Assembly: GCF_000149955.1 (NCBI RefSeq)
Contig: NC_030988.1
Coordinates: 1,698,109 to 1,762,108, forward strand
Length of the DNA stretch: 64,000 bases
From: Fusarium oxysporum f. sp. lycopersici 4287
Lineage: Eukaryota > Ascomycota > Sordariomycetes > Hypocreales > Nectriaceae
Direction of reading: 5' to 3'
A program made the translations under genes and the position numbers. A model generated the notes under the pieces. The model was not told the DNA's origin, did no database searches, and saw only the letters and a list, made by a program, of their open reading frames with translations. Numbering within the stretch: the stretch's first letter is position 1; the number at the start of each line of letters is the position of its first letter. Positions 21,013 through 32,990 of this stretch are shown in pieces.

Positions 21013-22191
21013 GCAGAGAATCCAATAGGTTCTAAAGTAACCTTCCCAACAAGTCGAGGCAGCTCAAGAAGTTTGGATCAAATAGCATCGAACAGTCTAT
21101 GCATAGGGTTTCTTCCATTTGAGTTCATTGACCAAGTGCGCATGAGTCACCAGCTATCATGAGTTACGTAACAGGCCTGTGAGCGGAAGATTAGTGACGT
21201 TGGGGCTGCGTTCTTTGTGTCATGTTCACTTTAGATGATGTAGATTCTATACGGTGATTTAATCTTGGTGCCAATATGCATAAGTTATTAGTAGACCTTC
21301 TCAGAATTGAGTTAGAAATAGTGGATCAATCGATATCTGCATTTTCCGTGCGCGCGCTAAGGCATTTCGAAGCTACTCAATTCACGGCCAGAAAGTGCCA
21401 GAACCTGTCTGCTGGTATGTAGTTTAGAGATGACTGGTCTGTTCTAGTGGCATTGCGATTTCATTAAGCAGTGTATGATTGTGATGATAGAATGAGTTCA
21501 AGCTTTCCGAGTCAACGTCTTACCGAATTTAGAAAGTACCGAAACGATCCATAATTATGCGGTCGCTAATGTCTATAGCTGCTGCTGTATTGTCACTAAC
21601 TTCGGCTTCTTTAGATAGTATAGTATGTACTAAAAGTCTAGATCGTCATGTTGGGTTGGAGTCCGGATTTAGTCCCGATGCGATGTGCTGGATATAAGAC
21701 AGCAAATATTGACCTTGAAAAAGCCAAACATGAGAAGCAGCGTGCCATGATAATTCGCAAACATAAGGAAAAATATGGCGATTATTATCACAAAATTTGT
21801 AAAAGGCTCTGGCCTGCGTCCTCTTTCTTCTTCTTTTTCTTCTTTTTTTGGGGGGTTTTAAGAATTCATTTAATAAATACGTTACGTCCAGAACACGCTT
21901 GGCTCGGTTGACTGGCTTCGGGTGGAATTGTACGTCTTACATTCATTGTATGTGAACTGAAATAAGTATAATATCATACTGCCAATTGTGGCCTCTCTTG
22001 TGCTTGTCTGCATTTGTAGACGCTAAGACTCAGTGTGATCAATGGAAGAGCTGCTAATTTCGTCTTCGCTGCGCTTTCAAATTACTCAACTAAATTTGAC
22101 GCAACAGGCCCGAATAGGCTTGGCCCCAAGTTATATAGGATCTGATGAGGCCCGCAAGATCCTAGATCCCTCAAACCATCTAACCTAAAAT
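21013..22191. other. intergenic
   Basis: No gene seen. A pyrimidine-rich tract (CTTCTTT repeats then poly-T and a G run) lies at about 21818-21856. Confidence 0.5.
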
Positions 22192-23028
22192 ATGAAGGCA
22201 GTTCTATGGCTCTGGTATGTTTCGCTGGCAGAAGCCACCTGCACTTCCAACTATGCCATATGGATCTCGCAGGACAGGGCTAAACTAAGCGAGACGTTGG
22301 GGCAAGCTCTGCCTAAGCTGGACTATGACGATATTTCAATCCTTAATCCTGGTGTTGATGTCGGTATGGCGGCTGTTCCTGGAAAGCGATACAAGATCCC
22401 TTACCATGCAAATATGGCACTCATTCCACCAGCTTCGTGGTCTGACAATTGTCCAAAAACGTTGGAGCTTCATGGTGCCAAGTCAGAAACGCTTGAAGTC
22501 TTCCATCAGCCATCTTCGACACCTGAAGGAGTTAGCCATAACCCGTCTGTATCTAAACTGGCTCAGTCACCGGTGCACACGGAAGCCTCTGGTAGCGGTC
22601 TGATACCAAGAGCAGCGTCTGTCACGACCGCTGAAGTTTCTAAAACAGTAGGGACATCCGTCACTATTGAGACACGAACAAAGCCGCACGCAGCGACAGG
22701 CACAGCCAGCTCTATGTTATGCTGGGAAGAGACCCACCCGTCGGTTTCTGACTTTGTTTCAAGTCCAGCGTCCAGGATTGAGTTTGCCAGGTCGTTTTGT
22801 GACAGGCTCCAGGAGGCTACTTTTGACGCAGCGCATCCCATCCAACCATTGCCCTACGGCGACACGTTGATTGGAATGCAGGTATTGCCCTCCTGTCCAA
22901 ACCATTCAATTGGGGCGAAAGACATGGATTCATGCCGTCGAGTGCTTGAGAACATCAACCATAAATGCCCGAAAGCGGGCGGGACATATAGCAACCATTG
23001 CGTATTGTACTACTTCGTCAAACGGTAA
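22192..23028 (+). CDS. secreted protein with divergent LysM-like domain
   Basis: A single exon of 278 codons. Residues 1-15 are a signal peptide (MKAVLWLWYVSLAEA). Residues about 30-73 fit a LysM: a helix region, YDDISILNPGVDVG, then PGKRYKIPY, where the Asn-Pro and the Pro-Gly plus final strand are LysM landmarks. A Ser/Thr-rich linker (about residues 95-165) probably carries O-glycans. The C-terminus has a Cys-rich segment around CRRVLENINHKCPK and GGTYSNHCVLYYF, which resembles the Cys/Gly-Gly segments found after LysM modules in some fungal secreted proteins. LysM effectors bind chitin and shield fungi from host immunity or regulate their own wall. The chitin-binding residues are not well conserved here, so binding is uncertain. 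Confidence 0.55.
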   Translation: MKAVLWLWYVSLAEATCTSNYAIWISQDRAKLSETLGQALPKLDYDDISILNPGVDVGMAAVPGKRYKIPYHANMALIPPASWSDNCPKTLELHGAKSETLEVFHQPSSTPEGVSHNPSVSKLAQSPVHTEASGSGLIPRAASVTTAEVSKTVGTSVTIETRTKPHAATGTASSMLCWEETHPSVSDFVSSPASRIEFARSFCDRLQEATFDAAHPIQPLPYGDTLIGMQVLPSCPNHSIGAKDMDSCRRVLENINHKCPKAGGTYSNHCVLYYFVKR

Positions 23029-23321
23029 ATTGTTCTGAGCAAATACACCTAGATAATTTCATTTGATACATATTACATTTAAGCTTCAGGCGCCATACCG
23101 TGATCCAATACCGGATGGATTGGATGTCACGGTGCATGCATTGTGTGAGCTCATGCAGGCATGTCCTTGATTTACTACCATACAGGGTTCATAACTACAT
23201 GTAACTTCATGTCCTTTTAAATATAAGCCGGGATAGCGGACTAAACTTCGAAAGCAAAGGCATGAACTACCATATCGCCCACAAAGCTCAGGAGATCCAT
23301 CCTTCACATTATGCCGATCAA
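23029..23321. other. convergent 3' region
   Basis: A short space between two converging genes; nothing else seen. Confidence 0.5.
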
Positions 23322-24326
23322 TCATTGAAGATCTTCATACGCTAGAACCTTGATGCTCATGACGTGTTTGGCAGTTTGTAGAGCTGGAGTGGACAGAAGT
23401 GTATGGGTCACTAACTGCCGAAGCAGTCTCACAAAGGCAACAAAATCGTCCAGAGTGTAAGAATCACCCCTTTCCACGACCTCGTCCCACGGCAATTGTT
23501 CTGGTGAATGGAAGTTATCGTCGATTTCCACCTCTATGAGCCGAAACTCGTCTGTTTCGAAGACTTTGGGCTTCGGCCCGTCAAATTCTTCTTTCGATGA
23601 TACCCAATGCTTTCGCTTAATGCGGTAATTGATGAGCCATAGCGTTTCCAGTCCCCCAAATCTTGCACCACATACAATGTAACAGCATAAGGAGTCAAGG
23701 CTTCTGATCCGGGAGGATTCGTGAAGGCTAGAAGCCCATGATGGGTGGTATTGCCAGCCTACGTGCGGTATCTGTAGCAAGCCCCGGGCTGTGTTGTTCG
23801 GAATGACATCTTCAAACAAAAACCGACTGAACATGTCAGGGTCATCTGGTTGGAGAATAAAGAGGTCCTGGCTTGGAGACACGATAATACTGCGCTGCTG
23901 GGAAGAGTCGCTCTCTGGGGCGTCGACCTCGACATCCGAACGGCCGCATCTCACCTTCGTCCGGATGGCTATGGGCTTGGTGGGGCCGAGTATATCTCTC
24001 ATGACACAATGTGACTGCCTACAGGCACCCCAGAGACCCGAGTCGATCAGGTACGTCGAAAGGTTGTTTTTAGTCCATGAAGCTGTGATTTCGTCGAAGC
24101 CATTGACTCGACTGGACTTGGGGCCAAAAGCCCACCTGGGAGCGGTGAGGTAATAGGAACCAACCCAAGGAGCTTCCGGATCGTCGTCTTCATGTGGTTG
24201 ACTTCTATGGTCGCTGCTCAAGCTGAAGATTTGTACACCTGCCTTTGCAGGACGAACGGCGGAGCTCCAAATCTCTATTTGTAGTTCTACCGGAAGGTTT
24301 CTGAAGCAATGGAATGAATCAAACAT
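23322..24326 (-). CDS. 2EXR-domain protein
   Basis: Single exon; the Met at 24326 gives 334 residues (an in-frame Met at 24338 is also possible). It opens with FHCFRNLPVELQIEIW, the hallmark of the fungal 2EXR/F-box-like motif, followed by a long region typical of the family with WLINYRIKRKHW near the middle of the C-terminal half. These proteins are abundant and lineage-expanded in Pezizomycotina, with no established biochemical role; the motif resembles an F-box and may bind partner proteins. There is no signal peptide or membrane segment. It converges with the LysM-like gene. Confidence 0.75.
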   Translation of the reverse strand: MFDSFHCFRNLPVELQIEIWSSAVRPAKAGVQIFSLSSDHRSQPHEDDDPEAPWVGSYYLTAPRWAFGPKSSRVNGFDEITASWTKNNLSTYLIDSGLWGACRQSHCVMRDILGPTKPIAIRTKVRCGRSDVEVDAPESDSSQQRSIIVSPSQDLFILQPDDPDMFSRFLFEDVIPNNTARGLLQIPHVGWQYHPSWASSLHESSRIRSLDSLCCYIVCGARFGGLETLWLINYRIKRKHWVSSKEEFDGPKPKVFETDEFRLIEVEIDDNFHSPEQLPWDEVVERGDSYTLDDFVAFVRLLRQLVTHTLLSTPALQTAKHVMSIKVLAYEDLQ

Positions 24327-25620
24327 CCTGCTTACCATGAAGGAGCCGAGGATAACCCGCAAAAAGACGAATTGACTTGTAGGATTATCTAGTTCCTGTG
24401 ACACTTCAACATCGGGACAACCGATCCTATAAAATCGTCAAAGCACTTCTAGATTTATGTTGGCTAAGCCCGATAGGTATCGCAAAAAGGACTTTAGAAA
24501 CCATGGTATGTTGGGATTGACCGCCAATGCAAGACGCTGGACAGCTTACAGTAACGCCCATTATTGGCAGTACGACGATTTCCCATCATTGATTGTTTCT
24601 TCTGCGTATTTTCTTTTAACATGTACGTAGAAAGCAGAAATTCTGGTCAAGATCGGGCCGATTTTCTTCTCTATACGTCTATCGATCAAGGTCGCTCCGG
24701 TTGAACCTCACTGTGCCTGAGTTTTATGGCGCCATGCCTACGATACGATTCTTCTAACTCGTGGCGGGGTGACATCGCAGTTGTTGGGGATTCCACTACA
24801 GACTTGTTCTGCTCTGTCTGTGTTTGACCTAAAATCGCTATTTTTAGCCATCTTCTTGGGTATAAAGTGCGTAGTCTCTTAACAGTCTTCTGTTTACTTC
24901 AGCCAGTATAAGTTCTGCATGAGTGCTTGAGGTAATTTTCGACGGTCGCAGAGACGTCGCATAATGATGTGCATAGGGACTGTAGACTGAGATACTAGCC
25001 AGCCGGCAACATGGCACAATTAAGTCCATCTTTGCATGATGAGCCATTACTCACTTACGATGAGGCTACCTGTCTGTCTCCACTCCCCGCTGTTAGCGCG
25101 GTTCCACTGGAATTTTTTGAACGTGTGCGCTACAGTACTCTTAACTCAATCGTTACTTGGTTCAGCGGCTGAGCAGATGCCCAAAAAACTGAGACAGACA
25201 CTAAAACATGAATGCAAGTCTTGATATGGAACATGGGTGCTCGATGATTACCGGAGATCATGATCTGATTGCTCTTTTAGTTTTAATCCATGTTCTGTTG
25301 ACCGGGTAGTTGGATTAATTTCCCGTAGTGAGAATTTAAATCCCTGGTTATCGGAATGTTTTAGTGTGATCGCGTGATTTTTGGGGGTGAGAAGCGATGG
25401 AGTTAGTTGGCAGGTTTGGCAAGAAAAACAGCAACACAAGGCTTTGTGTGCGACGACACAGCATTCAAGCCAAATGACGAATTTTACTACAATTTCAGTC
25501 GCGCAGCATAAATAAATCTAACATGCATTCAATGTCTCATGTCATCAATCCCACGAATCTGAAAAATAAATTATATCAATTATCCCTCAGTCCTAACCTG
25601 CCTCGCTGGTCTCATCGCGT
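24327..25620. other. intergenic
   Basis: No gene recognised. The first bases are the upstream region of the 2EXR gene. The right part grades into the repeat-rich block that follows. Confidence 0.45.
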
Positions 25621-27400
25621 CAGTGCGGCTGAGGTTGCAATCCGCTCGGGACCGAAAATGGCAAGATCAAGATTATGTTAGCAAAAAACTATGTATGTAT
25701 GTATGTATGTATATTTTTCGTCCGGGGGGCCATTGGCCCCGAAAAGTCTCCTAGGGGAGCACAGGACGTGCTGAGCTAAACTATCTACAATTACTGTCGC
25801 ATCCGAATCTACCTGGAACACCCGCAATGTCCACTTGCATCAACGGAGAGCGCCGGACGCCCTTTCCCCCAAGTGGCACCTGCCCTACTCGTAGCCAGCC
25901 CTACGGTAGTTTCAAGCACATCGTCTTGGACGTCAAAGCAGGTGGTCCTGGCAAAGTCGCATGCAACTGCTATTCCATCTAGTTCATCCAGCATATCATC
26001 GGCACAAAGGCGCATTTACTTTCAAGAGGTCATCCCGTCAGCGGGATCTATTCCTCTCCAGCCTAGAATTCTCTTGCACAGATAGATCAAGTAGCTTTCC
26101 ATACCCTGAGGCAGGAAGTCCATGATCCCCTAAGATCACCAGTAGCTGCAACCTAGGACCGTACATCCTTGGGGAAACCCCTCGCAGGGAAAAACCCAAG
26201 GCGGCTAGAACGCTGCTCTGTAGACAAGGCAGTCGCCTCGTTCCACGGTCTCCAGGTAAGCTCTGTACCGTTTCGACCCAACGGTTTGGTCTAGAGGTCT
26301 CAGCCAGTGAGACAGATTGTCAAAGCCTGGTGGTGTTCCAGGCAGCAGCCGAGGCCGCAAAGAAGAAGAAGGTCTCTGGGCAGTACGCGACTGCAGAGAT
26401 CGGTCAAGCAGCTTCCGAGCTGCAAAAAGGGCAACGAACCATGTGGGGTCCGTGCGTCAAGGTCGAGGGCACCAGAGGGCCCAGAAAGTCGAGCAGCCGA
26501 AGGCTGTTTTTGTTGTTCGGGCAGCTAAAGCTGCTGTAGTCGGTCGAGGCAGCGTTAAACTGCAGGCGAAGGTGAGAGTGAGAGTGAGGGTGCGATGACC
26601 CTCAATGCCAAGCAGCAAGATGCTGCGAATGTCGTCTGGGCAGCCGAAGCTGCAGAAGTCGGTGTTACGGGAAGTCGAGGGGCACAGAGGCCGGAATGTC
26701 GCAGGCTCGCGAAGCCGAAATGTCGAGGTGAGAAGAAGTCGTAGATAAGACAAATGAAATGGTGCCCGGAGGCGATGTCAAGAGCTCGCGAAGCTCAGTG
26801 CTGTTGAAAACACTTGTCACGAAGAAAGGTCAACTCTCTGAATCCCTTTCTTCCAGCAGCTGTTAGGGTCCCGCTAGTCCCGCAGCTGCTTTTGTTGCCA
26901 TTTTGGCCTGTAAAAATTATCTGCCCTAGCAGAACGCTAACAGCGGGTGCCAAGGAAAAAATTTTACAGGAGAGAGTTGTTAGCAAAAAACTAACAAATA
27001 CTCCGAGATGGTCTAGGGTAGTTAACTCTTCCAATCTATGACGCCAATCTCCACGCCTGAGCCCTGTAGTCCCGAGGTCGCCAAGCCTGAAAAGCGATCT
27101 TGCTCCGTTAATGTCCCTTTGCAGCCAGGCGGGTCCCAATAGAATCGGGATTCCAAGCTCTCGGTGAGAGGATACCGATATGAATACTCGGTCACCAATA
27201 CTCTCACTTTTAGTGATAACCTGCTTATATACTTTTGTCACCATCTTCTGAATTTTTTGGGACCCGCCCGGCAGCCTATCCCGAGAGTGTCTTTGAGTCT
27301 GTCCAATGAGAAGCTTCGTTCATACAACCAGTTAGTGAAGTACCCCTCATCATCATTTCGGTGCCTGCCAAGTAGAAAGTAGCTTCCTACTATTTTCTCC
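25621..27400. mobile_element. repeat-rich block, probable decayed transposable element
   Basis: No intact gene. It holds a 16-bp direct repeat (TGTTAGCAAAAAACTA at 25676 and 26978), a TATG microsatellite (25691-25712), alternating Ala-rich coding remnants around 26330-26720 with repeated GCAGC..AAGCTGC..AGTCGGT blocks, and a 12-bp inverted pair near 27128 and 27258. Two segments (26112-26172 and 26820-26880) have close matches near 51065-51200. This pattern fits an old transposable element; the class cannot be told from the sequence. Confidence 0.5.
25691..25712. repeat. (TATG)n microsatellite
   Basis: Five consecutive ATGT units directly after the left copy of the 16-bp direct repeat. Confidence 0.9.
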
Positions 27401-27998
27401 ACTTCGCCCCACTTCGCTAGTCGCGTCGCTGGCAGCCTCTTCACCTCTTCTGACGACGCGTGCTGGCCCTTCCTTGCCCTCTTCTCTATCTTGCCTTTGT
27501 CCTTTTTCTAGCTACAGACAAAGTTGGCAACTCGATTCAAGTTGACGATGTTGATAGCTACAATGCCATGATGACTAGGTCAATATGATTCGGCAAAGCT
27601 TGATCCTATAGTGGCTAGGAGAAAGGGGCCAAAAACTCACATGGTAACACATGAAACATTGGAAACATTGGATATGAAAAACTGGCCCAATTTGGCCCGT
27701 ATTCTTCTGAGAAAAAGCTTAAATTTGAAGGGTGCATCGTCCGATATTTGACGTGACTGTCCAAAGATTTATAAGATCACGACGAGGCGCAAATCGGCAG
27801 AAGAATAAGCCTGCCTGGTAAGAGTCTTATTATCAGACTTCACTCTTATAGCACTCCACCCCTACACTACTAGACCACAAGTGTAGTACAGAAGGATTTT
27901 GATTTTCTCTCCCCAACTGCGGTGTGACTGCTGGATAGCTGGATAGCCCTTGATATTCTTTGAAGCGTGTACAGCCGCTATCTATCCCCAACAATAGG
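27401..27998. other. intergenic
   Basis: No gene seen; contains the upstream region of the Pth11-like gene. Confidence 0.5.
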
Positions 27999-29467
27999 AT
28001 GGCTTGGAATACAAGTGAGAAAGCCCTCGAGCTCTTCATTATCCAGATCTGCGGTACCATACTTGTCTACATCTCGGTATTTCTGCGGTTCTGGGCACAA
28101 TCTGTTATTATGAAAGAGCATGTAATATACGACAAGTTGATGTATATATCTGTGGTAAGCTCACATTAAATATGACAGGTGTACCGCGTATAGCTGCACT
28201 ATTAGCTCTTTACTTAGGTTTCCTGTCCCCGAATAATGGAAAAATGACACTAACTGTGGACCCTTTATCAGTTCCTCTATACTGCCCAGGTTATCATCAT
28301 AGTACGCGGCATAGTGGATGGCGGAATTGGACAACATGCGGACGACATTAGCGGGGTAGAGATTGTCAAAGGCTTCCAAACATGGTATTTCGGAGAACTA
28401 ATATATGCCGTACTTTCATGCTTCACCAAAACATCGGTAGTCCTGTATCTCCATCGCCTTTACATCGGCGAACCATCAAAAGGGGCAATCGTCAATAAGC
28501 CCATCCTGAGAATATCTTTGATCGTCTGCCTTGTCTGCGTCTGGGCTACGTCGATTGTGTTTTTCTTGACCAGCATTTTCCAATGCTCCCCAGTTGGCTA
28601 TTACTGGGAGCAATTCAAGCATCCCGTCAGACCTGGCACATGTTCAAAAAGTATCGTACCCATTGCTGGTATAGTTCTTAGTGTTGTTTTGGCCCTTAGC
28701 GATTGGACCTTGGCTCTAGTAGTGCCCATTATGAGCTTATGGAAATCATGGTTGCCGTGGCAAACCAAAGCTGCAATCCATGCTCTGACGAGCCTAGGCG
28801 TACTGTAAGTGTTGTTTTACATTTTCAATTTTCTTTACGTCGGAAGCATCACTGGTGTTGAGCCGTTAAGAGCTCGGATGTTCGGGCAGCTCTCCCCGCA
28901 GACTCGTCTAGCCGATTGGCAACGATGAGATTACTCATGGGGCTATGTTCGAGGACAGGAGGAGCCATATTGGTGTAAATTCAAAGTCCATTACATGACT
29001 GACAATACATGGATATGCCAGAGCGGGCGCGGCAATGATCGTACGCATTCCCTATATCAAGATGCTGGATCTTACTGAAGACTTTCTTTACGAGACAGTG
29101 TAAGATCTATATTCAGTTGCGTTATCTCAGGATTGTTCACTCACTGGTATACAGAGATGTCGCGAAATGGACGGTCATAGAGGCAACTCTAGGAATTGTG
29201 GCCGGGTGTTTGCCAACCATTTGGCCATTATTGACGGCGATGAGATCCAGATGTGTCTCATCGAAGCTTGACTATGCGAATGATAAACCTTTGCAACATG
29301 GTGGTAGAGTCGAAAGAGGGACGAAACAAGACACCACTCAGAATAACCGCGACACGATTCTTATTCACACAGACTTCTTCCTTTCAGAAAGTTTTGTTAA
29401 TAATTCCGATAATCATGTGAGACATGACCCAAACAATAGTTTTCGACATGACCAATGGCGTCCATAG
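27999..29467 (+). CDS. fungal rhodopsin-domain (Pth11-like) integral membrane protein
   Basis: Four exons with matched phases: 27999-28154, 28290-28804, 29022-29099 and 29155-29467 (introns 135, 216 and 55 nt); 353 residues. Seven hydrophobic spans are visible, the first around ELFIIQICGTILVYISVFL. The family pattern is clear: GGIGQHAD after helix 2, TWYFGELIYAV, FTKTSVVLYLHRLY, a Cys pair in the loop, SLGVLAGAAMIVRIPYIK across the second splice, then WTVIEATLGIVAGCLPTIWP at the last helix. The polar C-terminus is variable. Such proteins are GPCR-like sensors of surface or host cues in plant- and insect-pathogenic fungi, Pth11 of rice blast being the best known; this copy is a distant member. 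There is no CFEM domain. Confidence 0.85.
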
Positions 29468-29751
29468 AATAGACCGATATAGCAACCTGTCAGCTGTCAT
29501 GACCGTAATGTAAAAGCTTAGAAGTCCTCAGACTAAAGAAGGGGGTACGAGGTATGAATACAAGAGACTTTTACTAATAATACCAACAAAACAAACGATT
29601 TGTCGTATGTATATGAATTGACATACCGCAGTAGAGTATGGCGGCCAAATGACAAAGCCGACAGCTCCCGGCTATTTGCACTATGAAATTGTCTCATACA
29701 CTTGATGATCACATGCATCCACCTCCTGATCCAAATGTCTTCTATGGCAGC
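29468..29751. other. convergent 3' region
   Basis: A short space with nothing recognisable, between the receptor gene and the F-box-like gene. Confidence 0.5.
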
Positions 29752-30619
29752 TCATCCGTGCACATCTTCATCCAGGCTCCAGATATCGTCGTCCGAAGTC
29801 TCCCATCTCAAAGTCTCATTAGAACCTCCGTCCTCGTAAGTACTATCATCGTCCGTGACGCTGTGTAAGCAGGTTCCTTTACTACTGTTACTGCTAGAAA
29901 GCGTACTCCAGTCGTAAGGCAAACCGTCGTCCACATTTTTCGGCGGAGTATACCATTCAATCGTAAACTTTTGAAGTTGTGGCATCTTGGCAAAATAAGA
30001 GAGGCGCTGGATGTATTCCATCAATTGTCCGCATTGACAGTCCTGCCTTTCCACCTTGATCGTGAGGTCGCGCACTAGCATTTCGACCGCAACAGCATCT
30101 TCCCAATCGCCAAGAATATCATCTAAGAAGCGAGAGAATCCGCTCAAAGAGATTATGAATGAGTTCTCCTCATAAAACACCCTTCGAGCTTCTAGAAGAA
30201 GATGCCGTCGAGACTCATCGTTATTGAGGAATCTTTTTAGAAGAAGAAACCTTCCAATACTCTCCTCATCTGACCAAGCAATAGGTTCTTGTACCACGAC
30301 TGGATCCTCCTTCACCAAGTACTTACAGAGTACAGCGCGGCGATCGTCTGATGGCATCTTGGAAATGTCATCGAGGGGTCTCCCACCTGTCAGTTGAGCG
30401 AGATCGTCATTAGCGGTCAGGAGCTGCATCGCTTTGGCCTTGTGGATCACTGAAAGTGGCTGGCAGATGTTAGCAGCTGTGACTTCGACAAGGATCTGAC
30501 CCGGGGTTGCTTGATTGTCGATGAATGACCAGAAGATCACTCACCTGGGGAAACTTGTGTATGCTCTTTCCTGACTGGGAGAATGATTTCAAATGCGCTC
30601 GCATTCTTATTTCTTGCAT
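29752..30619 (-). CDS. F-box-like/leucine-rich fungal protein of unknown function
   Basis: Exon 1 30619-30545 and exon 2 30459-29752 join in phase 0 through an 85-nt intron with a GTGAGT donor; 260 residues from the Met at 30619. The recognisable part is LLLEARRVFYEENSFIISL, the kind of segment seen after the N-terminal helix in the fungal proteins that begin with an F-box or 2EXR motif, followed by a MLVRDLTIKVER strand. The C-terminus is acidic and Ser-rich. The N-terminus does not show a clear F-box, so an upstream exon may be missing. Confidence 0.55.
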
Positions 30620-31587
30620 GCGGTGATATCGGGAGAGCTGGAGATTGAAGAAACCGGGAGCATTGCTATGGAGAGGCAGATATAGGCCAAACGAATGCCT
30701 CAAGAGTTCACGTCCGTTTCAACAATATAGATGATCTGGCAGTTATATGCTACAGAGCTATGGCCGATTTCACCCATGTTAGCACGTGTAGCTGCTCCAG
30801 AAGTCGAATTGAGCGGTTCCTTATCTGCACATCTTTCTTGGCTGTTATGATAAAGCCAAGACGAATTATAGGTTTGCCGTCCGACACAAAGACCTCATGC
30901 TGAAGCCCACAATATCGTAAAAAAGGCTGACTTACGAGAGTGGCGTGAACAATATTGGAAGAGATATTTATGGCCTACTGCTCGTTCAAGATCAACACAA
31001 CCGAGACTGGACATGTGAACAGCCTTCTGGAAGGCTGCCGAGCATTGCCTTCAACCTTTGCTGTTTATGGAAGGTGTTGGCCATCAACGTGGCTGCGCGA
31101 TACGATACGGGCCACTTGCTTGTGCCGGCAGCGCACAGGACATTCGTACTGACATGCTGTCGATTGAAGTGTCTTATTGAACACCAGAGGGGTAGCAGAC
31201 CAGGGCTTTCAACATCTCGGTCAGATCTTGCTAGGAAATTATCGTACGAAGCGTAGCGTTTAATCACTCCTGCTGCACAGCTGCCAATAAAGAAAGTTTC
31301 AATTCGATCTCTATGATATGTCCCAAGAAGTTCGGGACGATTGAATTATATATCATCTTATGTATGCCACTACCACGTAGTTCTGTCTTGAATGCTGGCT
31401 CCAAGGACTGCAAAGAAGCAAGGAAATCATAGATGTTCATAGTAAAGCATATGAAAATATATGGAAGAAACTGCAGGATTGCAAAATAGTCCGTTGTTAC
31501 GTTACTCCTATGACCAAGTTACAACAGCCAACTCTCATAGGAATACCGTTAAATCCTGAGAAGCACATGCCTATTCCCTCTGTTTCA
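30620..31587. other. intergenic
   Basis: Overlapping open frames on both strands at 30945-31267, neither convincing. No gene called. Confidence 0.4.
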
Positions 31588-32087
31588 CTAGTCACTACTA
31601 GCTAGCCGCTTCTTATTTCGGTTCAGTTGAATCCCCCTGTAGATATCCTCAATGCTTGGCAAATCAGCGTCGTCGTCATTGTCGGGGGACCCGTTTCCAC
31701 GTCGGGGGGAAAGTGGAACAGTTCTTGACCTTGAGCGAGCTACCGCACTTCTCTGTACAACTATTAGAACTACGCTTCAATATCCCCGGAATCACGTATA
31801 TTTGAACTTTTCTTCGACCTCATAGACCACCTCCTGCGAGGTCTCGGTCGTGTCAGTAAACTAGCCACCCATGATCCCTCGCTCATAGACTGTTCAGCAC
31901 ACTTCGTGAATTTGGGTACCCGTCGGGAGAGCCTCCTCTCAGACTGATGCAGCTTCTTCTTCTCTTTGGTCTTGCTACAGTGCCGAACATTGCATTGCGC
32001 AAATGGCACGGTAGTAGCGGGGGAGACTTTAGTGATTCTTCGCATGATAAGGTGATGAAGGAGTTTCTGGATGACTTTCATCGGCAT
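31588..32087 (-). CDS. small basic protein, three exons, unknown function
   Basis: Three short exons fit in phase: 32087-31920, 31860-31796 and 31750-31588 (introns 59 and 45 nt), giving 131 residues. The N-terminal exon is rich in Arg/Lys (MRRITKV, KTKEKKKLHQSERR); the middle exon gives an acidic piece (TETSQEVVYEVEEKF); the last gives SRSRTVPLSPRRGNG, then an Asp run and PSIEDIYRGIQL. The read frame in each exon becomes nonsense outside the splice sites, which supports the model. Nuclear or chromatin-associated by charge only; the family is not recognised. Confidence 0.5.
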
Positions 32088-32990
32088 CCGTTGGTCTGAA
32101 AGGAGATGCTGGAAAATGGAGAAGATGGGAGAGAAGAGAAAATGGGCGGAAAATGATGGCAACTTTCTGTTATTTATAGCGAGAGATACTAGTACACATA
32201 TTTCTTACTAAATGCCTCTCCTCAAAGTAACCAGGAATCTCTCTCCGCAATCCACGACGTAGCATTGTGAGAGGCAGAGCTATAGAGCCGTGACGTGTTC
32301 ATAAGAGGCCAAGATCTAAATGCCACACGCCCTTACCTGGTCCTTTCTAGAAGACGCCTATCAAGGCTGGCGGGTAATGAGCCACCATTGACGACAGAAA
32401 GCCATATGGAAGAGGTCGAGCACTAAATAATGCCTAGTTCTTTAAGAAATAATACCTATCTATAGTGAAATCTTCCGTAGAGAATTATCATGGCTTTAAA
32501 CAAGGGTTTATTTACTGGGACGTGAACGCTCTCCTCAAACATATTCTTTGGTCACTGTTAGCATAGATCTCATTTTTGGCTGCTGAGAAGAAGTCCGAGA
32601 AGTTAATAAACAACAAATTATCGTCATCATTAGATTTGGAAACGGTAGTTCAGCCGGGGTGGAGTTTGCCCTCGTCAAGATCCTCAAGGTGGTGGTTCCG
32701 GAGCTAGCCAGTTTCTGTAACTGACGCTTCACAGCGATTTGGCGGTTTCAAACTCTGTGGTTTAACTTCATGTATTCCTTGTCCCGAGTTAACATCTTGC
32801 TTGAAAACCTGTTCGCCATAAATCCATTCACGATCATAACGCATCTTGTCGCATTCGCCTTCCGAACATACTCCATAAATCCGTCAACCTATCATAGCCT
32901 TTCATCATTTAATCACTCCATAGTGGTTTAAATACAAGATATGTAGAATGAGAAGGCCCATGGATGGAGAGGAGTAGATCCGAGGGCCTG
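32088..32990. other. intergenic
   Basis: No gene recognised. It carries the upstream region of the small three-exon gene and the 3' end of the transporter gene. Confidence 0.5.

Noticed and set aside
25676..26993. Complete LTR retrotransposon
   Set aside because: The 16-bp match does not extend into long terminal repeats and no polymerase or integrase sequence lies between.
30945..31267. Protein-coding gene on either strand
   Set aside because: Both strands are open over the same interval with no domain or splice support.
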